Shown in pieces: positions 8,164 to 16,480 of a stretch of 64,000 nt of DNA (position 1 is its first letter; the number at the start of each line of letters is the position of its first letter). Below the pieces are notes generated by a model, which searched no databases, was not told the DNA's origin, and saw nothing but the letters and a program-made list of their open reading frames with translations. Where the stretch lies: the NCBI RefSeq assembly GCF_017980685.1, contig NZ_JACXXO010000003.1, positions 310,001-374,000 of the forward strand, given 5' to 3'. This DNA is from Pseudomonas iridis (GTDB lineage Bacteria > Pseudomonadota > Gammaproteobacteria > Pseudomonadales > Pseudomonadaceae). The translations under genes and the position numbers were made by a program.

Positions 8164-8997
8164 ATGATTCGTAAATGTTTGTTTCCCGCTGCCGGATATG
8201 GCACGCGTTTCTTGCCAGCCACCAAAGCCATGCCGAAAGAGATGCTGCCGATCGTCAACAAGCCGTTGATCGAGTACGCCGTTGAAGAAGCGCGAGACGC
8301 CGGCTTGCAACACATGGCCATCGTCACCGGCCGGGGCAAGCGTGCGCTGGAAGATCATTTCGATATCAGCTACGAACTTGAACACCAGATCCGCGGGACC
8401 GAGAAAGAGAAGTTCCTTGCCGGCACCCGCGAGCTGATCGACACCTGCACCTTCTCCTACACGCGCCAGGTAGAAATGAAAGGCCTGGGCCACGCGATTC
8501 TCAGCGGTCGTCCGTTGATCGGCGACGAACCATTCGCCGTGGTTCTGGCCGATGACCTGTGCTTGAACCTGGAAGGTGATGGCGTGCTCACGCAGATGAT
8601 CCAGCTCTACAAGAAATTCCGCTGCTCGATCGTAGCGATCCAGGAAGTCCCGGCCGATCAGACGCACAAGTACGGCGTGATCGCCGGCGAGCTGATTTCC
8701 GATGGCATTTATCGGGTCAACAACATGGTCGAAAAACCGGCGCCGCAGGATGCACCTTCGAACCTGGCGATCATCGGTCGCTACATCCTGACGCCCGACA
8801 TTTTCGACCTGATCGCCGACACCCAGCCGGGCAAGGGCGGCGAGATCCAGATCACCGACGCCCTGATGAAACAGGCGCAAAACGGTTGCGTACTGGCCTA
8901 CAAGTTCAAGGGCCTGCGCTTCGACTGCGGCGACGCCGAGGGTTACCTGCAAGCGACCAACTTCTGCTACGAAAACGTCTACCTCAAGGGCCGCTGA
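8164..8997 (+). CDS. galU: UTP--glucose-1-phosphate uridylyltransferase
   Basis: Makes UDP-glucose from UTP and glucose-1-phosphate, the precursor for the WcaJ-type transferase and GalE in this locus. The nucleotidyltransferase signature AAGYGTRFLPATKAMPKEML is at residues 9-28, followed by EKPAPQDAPSNLAIIGRYIL and GEIQITDAL motifs. The 277-residue length fits GalU. The ATG at 8164 is chosen because MIRKCLFPAAGYG is the usual N-terminus; the frame upstream is open but not conserved in character. It is divergent from galE and followed after 47 bases by the orphan phosphomannomutase-like gene. Confidence 0.96.
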   Translation: MIRKCLFPAAGYGTRFLPATKAMPKEMLPIVNKPLIEYAVEEARDAGLQHMAIVTGRGKRALEDHFDISYELEHQIRGTEKEKFLAGTRELIDTCTFSYTRQVEMKGLGHAILSGRPLIGDEPFAVVLADDLCLNLEGDGVLTQMIQLYKKFRCSIVAIQEVPADQTHKYGVIAGELISDGIYRVNNMVEKPAPQDAPSNLAIIGRYILTPDIFDLIADTQPGKGGEIQITDALMKQAQNGCVLAYKFKGLRFDCGDAEGYLQATNFCYENVYLKGR

Positions 8998-9044
8998 GAC
9001 GGCCCACACACCCACCGCCCACTTATCATTTCAGGCAGGCCTCT

Positions 9045-9455
9045 ATGAACATTGCACAACATTCGGCAGACATTGAACGTGAGGTGGGCAACCTCGGGGT
9101 GGTCAGTTGGTTGTCGCGTCAGCAGCCGTTGCCCAGCGCCAATGAATCCTGGCTGGGCACCATTTTGCTGGTGGAGCGCATCGGCATGTTTCCGTCCTCC
9201 GGCGACATTCGCCGGCCGCTGGCCGATCCATATCCCCTGCTCGCCCACCTGAAAAAGCTCTATGGCGAGCAGGCGCTGGAAATCGATGACCACGACGGCC
9301 TGAAAGTGATTTTCAGCGACTGGCGCTTCCGGGTGCGCATCTGCTGCAACGACCCGGCGATCATCATCAACGTGGAGACGCGTTGTGATACGCGGTTGAT
9401 GCCGCAGAAGCTTGCGGAGTTGTTGAGTCAACTGGACGGCTTCGAAAAAGCGTAA
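9045..9455 (+). CDS. Orphan phosphomannomutase C-terminal-domain-like protein
   Basis: A 136-residue protein. From about residue 47 it follows the C-terminal domain of ManB/CpsG-type phosphomannomutases: FPSSGDIRRPLADPYPLL, then DDHDGLKVIFSDWRFRVR, then INVETRCDTRLMPQKL. The three catalytic domains of a phosphohexomutase (usual length about 450) are absent. The phosphate-binding loop RxSNTEP of active enzymes reads RICCNDPA here, so the key Ser and Thr are lost. It probably has no mutase activity alone; a binding or regulatory role, or a decayed relic, are the options. It lies 47 bases after galU in the same direction and is probably co-transcribed. The family assignment rests on recalled motif patterns, not an alignment. 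Confidence 0.7.
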   Translation: MNIAQHSADIEREVGNLGVVSWLSRQQPLPSANESWLGTILLVERIGMFPSSGDIRRPLADPYPLLAHLKKLYGEQALEIDDHDGLKVIFSDWRFRVRICCNDPAIIINVETRCDTRLMPQKLAELLSQLDGFEKA

Positions 9456-9580
9456 GCCCCAACGTTCACCTGTTGATTTTATATCCCCGCTATCCCGGTT
9501 ATCTCAGTTGCCCCGGTTTGCTCGGCAGCTCCTACAGGGGTATGCGTTTTCATGCCATCGCACGCAGGACAGGGGAACGA

Positions 9581-10711
9581 TCACAGTGGGGAAGCGGCGC
9601 AACGGTCCTTGGCACCAGTGATCCAGCCATAGAAATAATCGGCAATCACCTTGCCGCCCGTGGCCGGCACCGGATGAATCTTGTCCGGGCCGATCATCGC
9701 GGCCGCGTAGCGTTTGACGTCGCTGCCGAACGCGCATTGCAGATTGGCGTACCCCAGATGCTGGGACTGAGCCCAAGGCTGCAAAACCTGCGCATAAGCC
9801 GACATCGGATAGGCACTGGAGCGCGTGGTGTCCTGACGCATGATCAGGTTGATGCTCGCCGCTGGCTGAATCTCGCGAATCATTGCCACCAGCCCCTGCA
9901 CATTGTGCAAATACGTCTGCGGCTTCACACCAAAGCCCTGATCGTTGCCACCGAGCATGATCAGATAAACGTCGGCAGGAATCTTCGACACGGCCGCTTT
10001 CCACTGTGTCTGCCACTGCGGATCGCTGTGATAGAAGTCAGCGGATGCCGCGCCTGACGCCGCCAGTTTGGACACCCGCACGCCGCCCTGATCGTTGCTC
10101 ATCCACAAGCCGAACAAGGTTGGCGCGCCGTTCACCACTTCGAGCCGGAACGCCCAATCCGCCGCTGTCGGCGTGTCAGGCAATGGCACCTCTTGTACGC
10201 CGGAACCAGCGAGCTTCAAGGGTTTCCAGTCTTGCGATGGCGTCCAGCGATAGCGGATCTCACTGGACTCACCGTTGCCCAGATAAAGTAATTTCGCTTG
10301 AGTGACGACGGTGTTGATCGCCGGTGTCGGACTGGCATTGACCTGCAACCATGCACCGGGCCGCCCTGTCACCGTTCGGCTATCGGGGCTGGCCTGGCCG
10401 AGCCCGGAGACCTTCCAGTCGCCGCCGAAATACTTCTCGCTGCTACGGGTGTATTTGAAGTGTGTGCCGCCCAGCGCCGCGCCGTGGTTGAAACCGACGT
10501 AGCCAGGCCCGGCGAAACCCACCTCCCCGGCCACCCGCTGAACCAGTTTGTTCAGATAGAAATCCTGTCCGGCGCTGTAGCTGTCGCCAATCACCGAGAC
10601 TGCCAGCACCTTGCCGGCCTTGCCTTCACGCCACCGGGCAAAGCGCTCGCGCGCATCACCTACCTCAACCACCGACGCTGCAACGGGCTGAGCGTCATCA
10701 ACTGCCAACAT
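9581..10711 (-). CDS. SGNH/GDSL hydrolase family protein, probable polysaccharide O-acyl esterase
   Basis: A 376-residue SGNH hydrolase. Block I GDSYSAG puts the nucleophile at Ser44, block III is GGNDQGFG near residue 264, and the C-terminal DKIHP carries the catalytic Asp-x-x-His. A central beta-rich insert (residues about 110-230) precedes block III. Such enzymes in EPS loci remove or transfer acetyl groups on the polymer, which fits the acyltransferase gene just upstream. The oddity is the N-terminus: the ATG has a GAAGGA site 9 bases upstream and an in-frame stop before it, but no signal peptide is encoded, although the substrate is expected outside the cytoplasm. A chimeric REPIN lies 29 bases upstream. 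Confidence 0.82.
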   Translation of the reverse strand: MLAVDDAQPVAASVVEVGDARERFARWREGKAGKVLAVSVIGDSYSAGQDFYLNKLVQRVAGEVGFAGPGYVGFNHGAALGGTHFKYTRSSEKYFGGDWKVSGLGQASPDSRTVTGRPGAWLQVNASPTPAINTVVTQAKLLYLGNGESSEIRYRWTPSQDWKPLKLAGSGVQEVPLPDTPTAADWAFRLEVVNGAPTLFGLWMSNDQGGVRVSKLAASGAASADFYHSDPQWQTQWKAAVSKIPADVYLIMLGGNDQGFGVKPQTYLHNVQGLVAMIREIQPAASINLIMRQDTTRSSAYPMSAYAQVLQPWAQSQHLGYANLQCAFGSDVKRYAAAMIGPDKIHPVPATGGKVIADYFYGWITGAKDRCAASPL

Positions 10712-10739
10712 GCATAAATTCCTTCATTCAGTGACGGCC

Positions 10740-10835
10740 CCTTCGCGAGCAAGCTCGCTCCCACAGGGTTTGTGGTCATCCATTAAATCTGTGCATACCA
10801 ATAAACCTGTGGGAGCTGGCTTGCTAGCTCCGACA
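10740..10835. repeat. Chimeric REPIN (type C arm plus type B arm)
   Basis: The left arm CCTTCGCGAGCAAGCTCGCT is the type C sequence seen at 21663 and 26103. The right arm CCTGTGGGAGCTGGCTTGCT is the type B sequence seen at 38680 and 47425. It lies between the acyltransferase stop and the SGNH hydrolase start, inside what would otherwise be one operon. Confidence 0.8.
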
Positions 10836-10848
10836 GAGATGGTGTGAC

Positions 10849-11898
10849 TTACAGGGATGATTGGGTTGGCACCACCGGGGTGATGGGTTCCAGTGGTTTT
10901 TTGCTTGCCGCTCGCTCCCCCAGAAACAGCACGGAGGTGAAATTGAACCGACTGAAAACCATCGACAACACCACAGGTCCAAGCAACCCGCACGCCACGC
11001 CGCCGAACACCAGCACGCTCTCATCCTTCACGCCCAAACGTCCCAGGACAAACCGCGAAGTGGCGGCAAACAAAACATGGAACAGGAAAATCGCATAGGA
11101 ATAACCGCCCAGCCAGGTCAGCCACTTCGAGCGCATATCGCTCGACAGCAGCGCGAAGCAGGACACGCAACCCACCGTCAGACCCATCACACTACGGCGA
11201 TCGACAATCAGCTCGCGATCCACCGCCGCGACATACAACAGCGTCAGCGAGATCAGCACAAACACCAGCGGCCCGATCATCTTGAAGCGCTGTCTCAACG
11301 CGTCGACGCTCTCTTGGCCGATCATCCCCGCGACGAAAAACGGCAGCAGGTAGATTGCGCCGTTGATGCCGAACGCGTCGAACGTGAACGGCGGCAGTAG
11401 AAAAATCGCCGCAGCAAAGGCAAACAGCAGATACAGGCGCGTGGGCGAACGCAGCAGACCACGCCACTCCAGCAAGCCGACGAACATGAAAATGATGAAC
11501 ACCGCCTGCAAGAACCAGAAGTGGTTGATCGGCACCCAGAACGACAACAACGCGTCGATCACACTGACCTCCTTGTTCACCCCCGGGCCGACCGCTTGCA
11601 GCACCGAGAACGGCACGCCCACGCAAAACAGCGGCACGATCAGCCGCCGAACCTTGCCGGTGAAGAACGCGGAAAAGTCATTCCCGCGGATTTTGTAAAT
11701 CGAGTAGATGTAGCCGGAAATGAAGGTGAACAGCGGCATGCGCACGTACACCATCGAGTCGGCGAGCACTCGAAACGGTGAGCCCAGATCGATCTTCAAG
11801 CCGCCGCCCAACGGGCCGATGACGTGATAGAGCACCAGCAGCAGGCACGCCAGGCCGCGCAGGGTTTCGATCTCCAGGGACTTTTTCTTGCTCGACAT
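10849..11898 (-). CDS. Acyltransferase family 3 membrane protein (polysaccharide O-acetyltransferase)
   Basis: Integral membrane acyltransferase (Acyltransferase_3, OafA/WecH-like), 349 residues with about ten hydrophobic segments. The conserved N-terminal ETLRGLACLLLVLYH carries the essential His at residue 25, and NHFWFLQAVFIIFM near residue 130 is a second family signature. Relatives move acetyl or succinyl groups onto surface polysaccharides. It follows the polymerase-like gene by 12 bases in the minus-strand EPS operon. The acceptor sugar is unknown. Confidence 0.88.
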   Translation of the reverse strand: MSSKKKSLEIETLRGLACLLLVLYHVIGPLGGGLKIDLGSPFRVLADSMVYVRMPLFTFISGYIYSIYKIRGNDFSAFFTGKVRRLIVPLFCVGVPFSVLQAVGPGVNKEVSVIDALLSFWVPINHFWFLQAVFIIFMFVGLLEWRGLLRSPTRLYLLFAFAAAIFLLPPFTFDAFGINGAIYLLPFFVAGMIGQESVDALRQRFKMIGPLVFVLISLTLLYVAAVDRELIVDRRSVMGLTVGCVSCFALLSSDMRSKWLTWLGGYSYAIFLFHVLFAATSRFVLGRLGVKDESVLVFGGVACGLLGPVVLSMVFSRFNFTSVLFLGERAASKKPLEPITPVVPTQSSL

Positions 11899-11910
11899 AA
11901 AGCACCTGCC

Positions 11911-13014
11911 TCAATTCAGAATTCTTGATTCAACCTGCACCGGCTTGTTCGCGCGCAGCATCAATCCCAGGCCGACGAACAGCACTGGCACGACCATCGA
12001 GAAGTGCCGGGCGAAGGAGCCGAAGTCCGGCTCGAACAACCCCTGCACCAGCAAAAACGCCAGCGGAATCGCGATCAGTTCCTTGGGTTTGGTCTGGATC
12101 GGCGTGCCCTTGTAATCGGTGGAGGTGATGACTTTGAACAGCAGCAACGCGGTCATGATCATCAAGGCGACGAAGATCGCCTGACCCGGCCCGGACAGCA
12201 GGATTAGCTCCACGGGGAACGACAACCGGAAGAAAATGATCATCGAGTCCAGCGCTTGGGAGACGAAGTCACTGCCGCTGAGCCACGACACGATCAGCGA
12301 TTTCGAGCCCTCTTCCCCCGCCGTGCGCAACTCGTTGTTACTCGCGCGAATCGACGACACCGGAAACCCGAGCGCCAACTGAATCGCCATGGCGACTGCC
12401 AGATAGAACATGAACAGCATCAGGAAAAAGGTCATGCGCGACACATACTTCTTCATCACACAGACGCCGACCCAGGACAGCGAAAACAGAATCCAGTAGG
12501 GCCGGATCAACACGCCGTAGATCACCGCCGACAGGAAAAATCCGCCGCGATATTTACGCGTCAACGAGCTGAGCAAAATGCTCAGCACCGCCACCGAAAC
12601 GATGATTTCCTTGGTCAGGTTTTCCAGAAAAAACGAGCGGACGATGCCCCACAGACACAAGGTGCCGAAGATCGCCAGCGGCATGCGCCGAAACACCACC
12701 ACCGGAATCGCCGTGAGGAAGAAGTTGCAGAACATGCCGTAGGCCCAGGCATTGGTCAGGTTGATCCCGGTGGGCCGCAGCAGGAACGCCGAACACTCGT
12801 AGGAGGAGCGATCCGGCGAGAACGGATTCCAGAAATTGCAGTTGTCGGCGCGAGCATAGGACGACCATAACGTCATGGCATCCGGCCCGGGCGCGCGAGG
12901 GACCAGCAGCGGCATGGCCACCGACAGAAACAGGCCGGTGAAGAGGATCAGGAACGAGACGTACGAATCGAGTTTCTTGCCACGAAACTCGATGCACGGC
13001 AGCTTCAGGCCCAT
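11911..13014 (-). CDS. Polytopic membrane protein, probable EPS polymerase (Wzy-like)
   Basis: A 367-residue protein with about ten membrane segments and one long periplasmic-type loop near the N-terminus (RAPGPDAMTLWSSYARADNC). I recognise no strong family signature. Its position between a flippase and an acyltransferase, its topology and its size make a Wzy-type repeat-unit polymerase the best guess; Wzy proteins are notoriously divergent. The ATG at 13014 overlaps the flippase stop by 10 bases. A longer open frame upstream lies inside the flippase gene and is rejected. Confidence 0.6.
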   Translation of the reverse strand: MGLKLPCIEFRGKKLDSYVSFLILFTGLFLSVAMPLLVPRAPGPDAMTLWSSYARADNCNFWNPFSPDRSSYECSAFLLRPTGINLTNAWAYGMFCNFFLTAIPVVVFRRMPLAIFGTLCLWGIVRSFFLENLTKEIIVSVAVLSILLSSLTRKYRGGFFLSAVIYGVLIRPYWILFSLSWVGVCVMKKYVSRMTFFLMLFMFYLAVAMAIQLALGFPVSSIRASNNELRTAGEEGSKSLIVSWLSGSDFVSQALDSMIIFFRLSFPVELILLSGPGQAIFVALMIMTALLLFKVITSTDYKGTPIQTKPKELIAIPLAFLLVQGLFEPDFGSFARHFSMVVPVLFVGLGLMLRANKPVQVESRILN

Positions 13015-14237
13015 GACACAGCGGCCTTCTTCGCGCCCGTCACACGGGTCAACACGGCAATCACGCCCAGTTGCACGATGATCGCAACGACGTTGCCCCA
13101 CGCCGCGCCATAGATCGAATAGTGCTTGATCAGCAGGTAGCTGACCGGCACCGAAACCAACAGGCAGATTGCCGCGCTGGCGAGTGACACGCGACTGTTT
13201 TTCGAGGCAATCAAACCGCCCCAGACGATGTCGCCAATCGCGCGCAAGGCGAAGGAAAAGATCAGCACAGCGAGGATCGCGTTGTCCGGACGTGGCACGC
13301 TGGTCGCGACGTAATCGAGCACCACGTTGAAGAACAGATAAATCGCCACCGCTACCACAGCGGACACCGCCAGTGAGCGCATGACCCATTTGTTGACGAA
13401 CAATTGCCTGACCGTGAACGCTTGCTGATCGGCCTGAAAACGTTTGGCCAACACCGGAATGCCGACCACCGCCACCACCGCGTAGGACAACGCTTGCAAG
13501 GTGTTGGCCGCCGACCACGCGTACACGTATTTACCGAGGCTGGCGTAGGGTTCGAGGTCGATGATCAGAAAGCGCTCGGCGTACTGACTCAACGCGATCA
13601 AACCGGTGCCGAGGTAGAACGGCAACCCGGCCTTCCACACTGTCGCGGTGGCCAGCGTTCCGGCTTCTCGTCCCCGATGCACGTTCACCACGATCAGGTA
13701 GCCGGCGATGATCACCAGCACGTTGGCGACCACCCACAGCCACAAAACACTGGTAATGCCCGACACCCAGCCGAGCATCATCCCGCCCACCGCCAACAAC
13801 GCCCACAGGCCGGTCTTGATGAAAAACAGCAGCGCGCCCGCCGTGGCTTTCTGCGCGGAAAACACGAACGAGTTGATTTCGAACGACAGGTGTTCGGTGA
13901 GCAACACCAGCGTCACGCAGAGGATCAGCGCCATCGGCGCCTCGACAGCCTGGAACAGTGAATAAATCAGCACTGTGACCACCGACAACACCAGCCCCAC
14001 CGCCAGATACAGCAGCAAAACCTTGTCGACGACCCGGCGCGAACTGCCGCCGACACTGATCAGCCGATTGATTTCCGAACTGAAGCCGACACTGTAGAAC
14101 TTCGAGGCAATCAGCGATGCCGCGACCACCACGCCGTAAAAGCCCAACGCTTCATAACCGAGGTAATGAGTGATCGCCAGCACCAGCAAAAACTTCGCGC
14201 CCAAGGCTCCGCCGCGAAGCAGTAGCCGAAATATCAT
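13005..14237 (-). CDS. Wzx-like oligosaccharide flippase
   Basis: A 410-residue polytopic protein with about 12 hydrophobic helices in the pattern of the MATE/MOP superfamily. It starts MIFRLLLRGGALGAKFLLVL. Wzx proteins flip undecaprenyl-linked repeat units to the periplasmic face for polymerisation. The gene overlaps the upstream pyruvyl transferase by 4 bases and the downstream polymerase-like gene by 10 bases. The initiating transferase, tyrosine kinase and Wza-like channel in the same locus support a Wzx/Wzy-dependent pathway. Confidence 0.8.
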   Translation of the reverse strand: MIFRLLLRGGALGAKFLLVLAITHYLGYEALGFYGVVVAASLIASKFYSVGFSSEINRLISVGGSSRRVVDKVLLLYLAVGLVLSVVTVLIYSLFQAVEAPMALILCVTLVLLTEHLSFEINSFVFSAQKATAGALLFFIKTGLWALLAVGGMMLGWVSGITSVLWLWVVANVLVIIAGYLIVVNVHRGREAGTLATATVWKAGLPFYLGTGLIALSQYAERFLIIDLEPYASLGKYVYAWSAANTLQALSYAVVAVVGIPVLAKRFQADQQAFTVRQLFVNKWVMRSLAVSAVVAVAIYLFFNVVLDYVATSVPRPDNAILAVLIFSFALRAIGDIVWGGLIASKNSRVSLASAAICLLVSVPVSYLLIKHYSIYGAAWGNVVAIIVQLGVIAVLTRVTGAKKAAVSWA

Positions 14238-15346
14238 CGAACGATCCCTTTGATGATCTCGTCCATGGCCACGGTTTTTGCCTCGATCTCGCGGCAGGTG
14301 TCGGTCAGGCGTTTGCCGAAATTCGACAGCGCGTTCGGCGCGTAAACCGTGTTGATGATGGTGTCGACATTGATGTCGCCGCCGTTGATCACCCAGTCCT
14401 CGACACCCATGTCCTGATAAGCGCCGAAGCCTTTGCGCTCGTAGCTGATGTGATACGCCGGCACGCCCGAGAGCAGTGATTCGATCGCGCCGTGCAAGCG
14501 CACGGAAATCACCAGATCCGGCTGATACTTGGCAATTGTCGCCTTCAGCGACAGCAAGTCTTCGCTGATGCCCAATTCGCGATAGAACGCGCCGTCATCG
14601 TTGCCACGCACAGCGCTTTGCACGGCGCAGACCACTTTGCTTTTGTTCTTCAGGCGTTGCAGCAGCAGCTTCAGATTGGCGACGTAGGCGACCTTCTTTT
14701 CCTTGCTCCACTCTGGAGGCTTGCGCAGCACGACGCACACCGTGGCCGGGGACGCGGCGCAACGGGTGAACTTGGGTTGCTGCAGAATTTTGCTGGCCAA
14801 CGATTGCACCGCCAGATCCGGCGCGCGGTAGACGTTGTCACAGGCATCGAAGATCGCCGACGAACGATTGTCGCGCACGAACACCGCGTCGGCGCTGGCG
14901 TAATGCTCGACGATTTTGCTGCTCTCGCCATGGAACGGGCCGATGCTTTGCGGCAGGTACACCGACGGCACTTTGCTGAGGATCGCGGTTTCCAGTTGCT
15001 TGGCGTGGCCGAGTTTCAACTTGATGTGCTCGAACGCACTTTTCGAGCGCATGTAACCGCCGCCGACGCCGACGATCAGGTCGGTTTTGCGCAACAGATC
15101 GGCGAGCCCTGCGTAGGACTGATTGAGAAACACCGCTTGCTTGACCCGCCCCAGTCCTTTGGCTGCCATCACCGGCGCGTCAAAACGTGGGTGTGGCAGG
15201 TAGCTGAAGGATTGCGGATCGGACGCCACAACGCTGATCGCGGTGTCGTCACCAAAGTTGCGCTGCACCAGGGCAATGGCCAGATCGACAAGAAGACCGT
15301 CACCGGAGTTGGACGCACTGTAGCCATGCAAAATCGTTACGTTCAT
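14234..15346 (-). CDS. Polysaccharide pyruvyl transferase family protein
   Basis: A 370-residue protein of the polysaccharide pyruvyl transferase family, which transfers pyruvate from phosphoenolpyruvate to a sugar hydroxyl pair to form an acidic ketal. Visible motifs are the N-terminal HGYSASNSGDGLL, GVGGGYMRSK near residue 95, LPQSIGPFHGESSK near 135, and RLHGAIESLLSGVPAYHISY near 285. Pyruvylation would give the polymer negative charge. It is spaced 15 bases from the GT4 gene upstream and overlaps wzx by 4 bases. Some family members have other roles, but the EPS context favours pyruvylation. Confidence 0.88.
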   Translation of the reverse strand: MNVTILHGYSASNSGDGLLVDLAIALVQRNFGDDTAISVVASDPQSFSYLPHPRFDAPVMAAKGLGRVKQAVFLNQSYAGLADLLRKTDLIVGVGGGYMRSKSAFEHIKLKLGHAKQLETAILSKVPSVYLPQSIGPFHGESSKIVEHYASADAVFVRDNRSSAIFDACDNVYRAPDLAVQSLASKILQQPKFTRCAASPATVCVVLRKPPEWSKEKKVAYVANLKLLLQRLKNKSKVVCAVQSAVRGNDDGAFYRELGISEDLLSLKATIAKYQPDLVISVRLHGAIESLLSGVPAYHISYERKGFGAYQDMGVEDWVINGGDINVDTIINTVYAPNALSNFGKRLTDTCREIEAKTVAMDEIIKGIVR

Positions 15347-15361
15347 AAGCTTGAGTTCTAC

Positions 15362-16444
15362 TTAATAAGTGGGAGCGCGATACAGGTCGTAGGTCTGGCG
15401 GATCATCAACGCGGCGCTGAAACGCTCGCGGACAATGCTGCGGCCCTCGTTGCCGAGGTCGAGCAAGCGCGGCTTCTGGATTTTCGCCAGCACATCGGCC
15501 AGCGCCTGGTGATCACCGGTCGGGAAGACGTAACCGGACACCTCGTTGCTGACCAGCTCGGGCAGCGACGTGCAGTCACTGGCGATCACCGGCAGCCCCA
15601 TGGCCATGCCTTCCAGCGGCACCATGGCAAAACCTTCCCAGCGACTCGGGACGATCAAGGCATCGGCTTGTTGATACAGCGCGTGCACTTCACTTGGTGT
15701 GACCCACGGCAGGTATTCAACGCCATGCATGGGCGGGCACTCGACCACGTCCTCGTTGACCGCACTGCCGACCACCGTCAGTTTCAGATCGTTGCGCTGC
15801 ACCTTGGCGTAGGCCTTGAGCAACACGTCGAAGCCTTTCTGGTAGTCGAGGCGGCCGACAAACAACAGATGAATCGGCTCGGGGTTGGCGATTTTTGCCG
15901 CCTCGTCCCGGCGATGAATGCCGTTATAGATCAGGCGCATGCGCTTGCGCTCGATGCCAAAACTCGCGGCTTTGTCGAGCTCATACTGGCTGACGCAGAT
16001 GATCACGTCGGTAACCTTCTGCAAGACACGCTCGATCCACGCATAGACTTTCTGCTTGATCGGCGAGCTTTCCATCAGGAACGAAAACGCATGCGGGCAG
16101 TAGACGATTTTCGGCTTGCACCAAGGTCGCAACAGCACGCAAACGCAACGGCCGATCACCCCGGAAAAGGTGCTGTGCAGATGCACCACATCGGGTTTTT
16201 CCTTGATCATCACCTGCGCCAGGCGCCAGGCGAAACGCAGCAGCGACGGCACGTTGCGCCCGTTTCGGGCGAAGGTGCGAATCTGCTGCGCTGCAATGCC
16301 GTGCAGCTCTTTTTCCTGATCCTGCGGGACCAGATAAACCAGCTCGTAATTGGCAGCGTCGTCTTCGGGCGACGTCGAAATCGTGCGAATGACCGTCGCA
16401 ACGCCACCTTTTATCGTCTCAGCCACGTGCAGTATTTTTTTCAC
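15362..16444 (-). CDS. Glycosyltransferase family 4 protein
   Basis: Retaining GT-B glycosyltransferase of 360 residues that adds a sugar from a nucleotide donor to the lipid-linked repeat unit. The N-terminal acceptor-side motif KGGVATVIRT is near residue 12, and the C-terminal EGFAMVPLE (EX7E) motif lies near residue 270. The GTG at 16444 is chosen because GGAG lies 9 bases upstream and translation then starts MKKILHVAE; a TTG at 16459 would add five residues. It is the only sugar-adding transferase in the visible part of the locus besides the initiating enzyme, so more must lie to the left or elsewhere. Confidence 0.9.
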   Translation of the reverse strand: MKKILHVAETIKGGVATVIRTISTSPEDDAANYELVYLVPQDQEKELHGIAAQQIRTFARNGRNVPSLLRFAWRLAQVMIKEKPDVVHLHSTFSGVIGRCVCVLLRPWCKPKIVYCPHAFSFLMESSPIKQKVYAWIERVLQKVTDVIICVSQYELDKAASFGIERKRMRLIYNGIHRRDEAAKIANPEPIHLLFVGRLDYQKGFDVLLKAYAKVQRNDLKLTVVGSAVNEDVVECPPMHGVEYLPWVTPSEVHALYQQADALIVPSRWEGFAMVPLEGMAMGLPVIASDCTSLPELVSNEVSGYVFPTGDHQALADVLAKIQKPRLLDLGNEGRSIVRERFSAALMIRQTYDLYRAPTY

Positions 16445-16480
16445 AACCACCCACTCCAAATTTAGAAAAATCGCGGCAAA

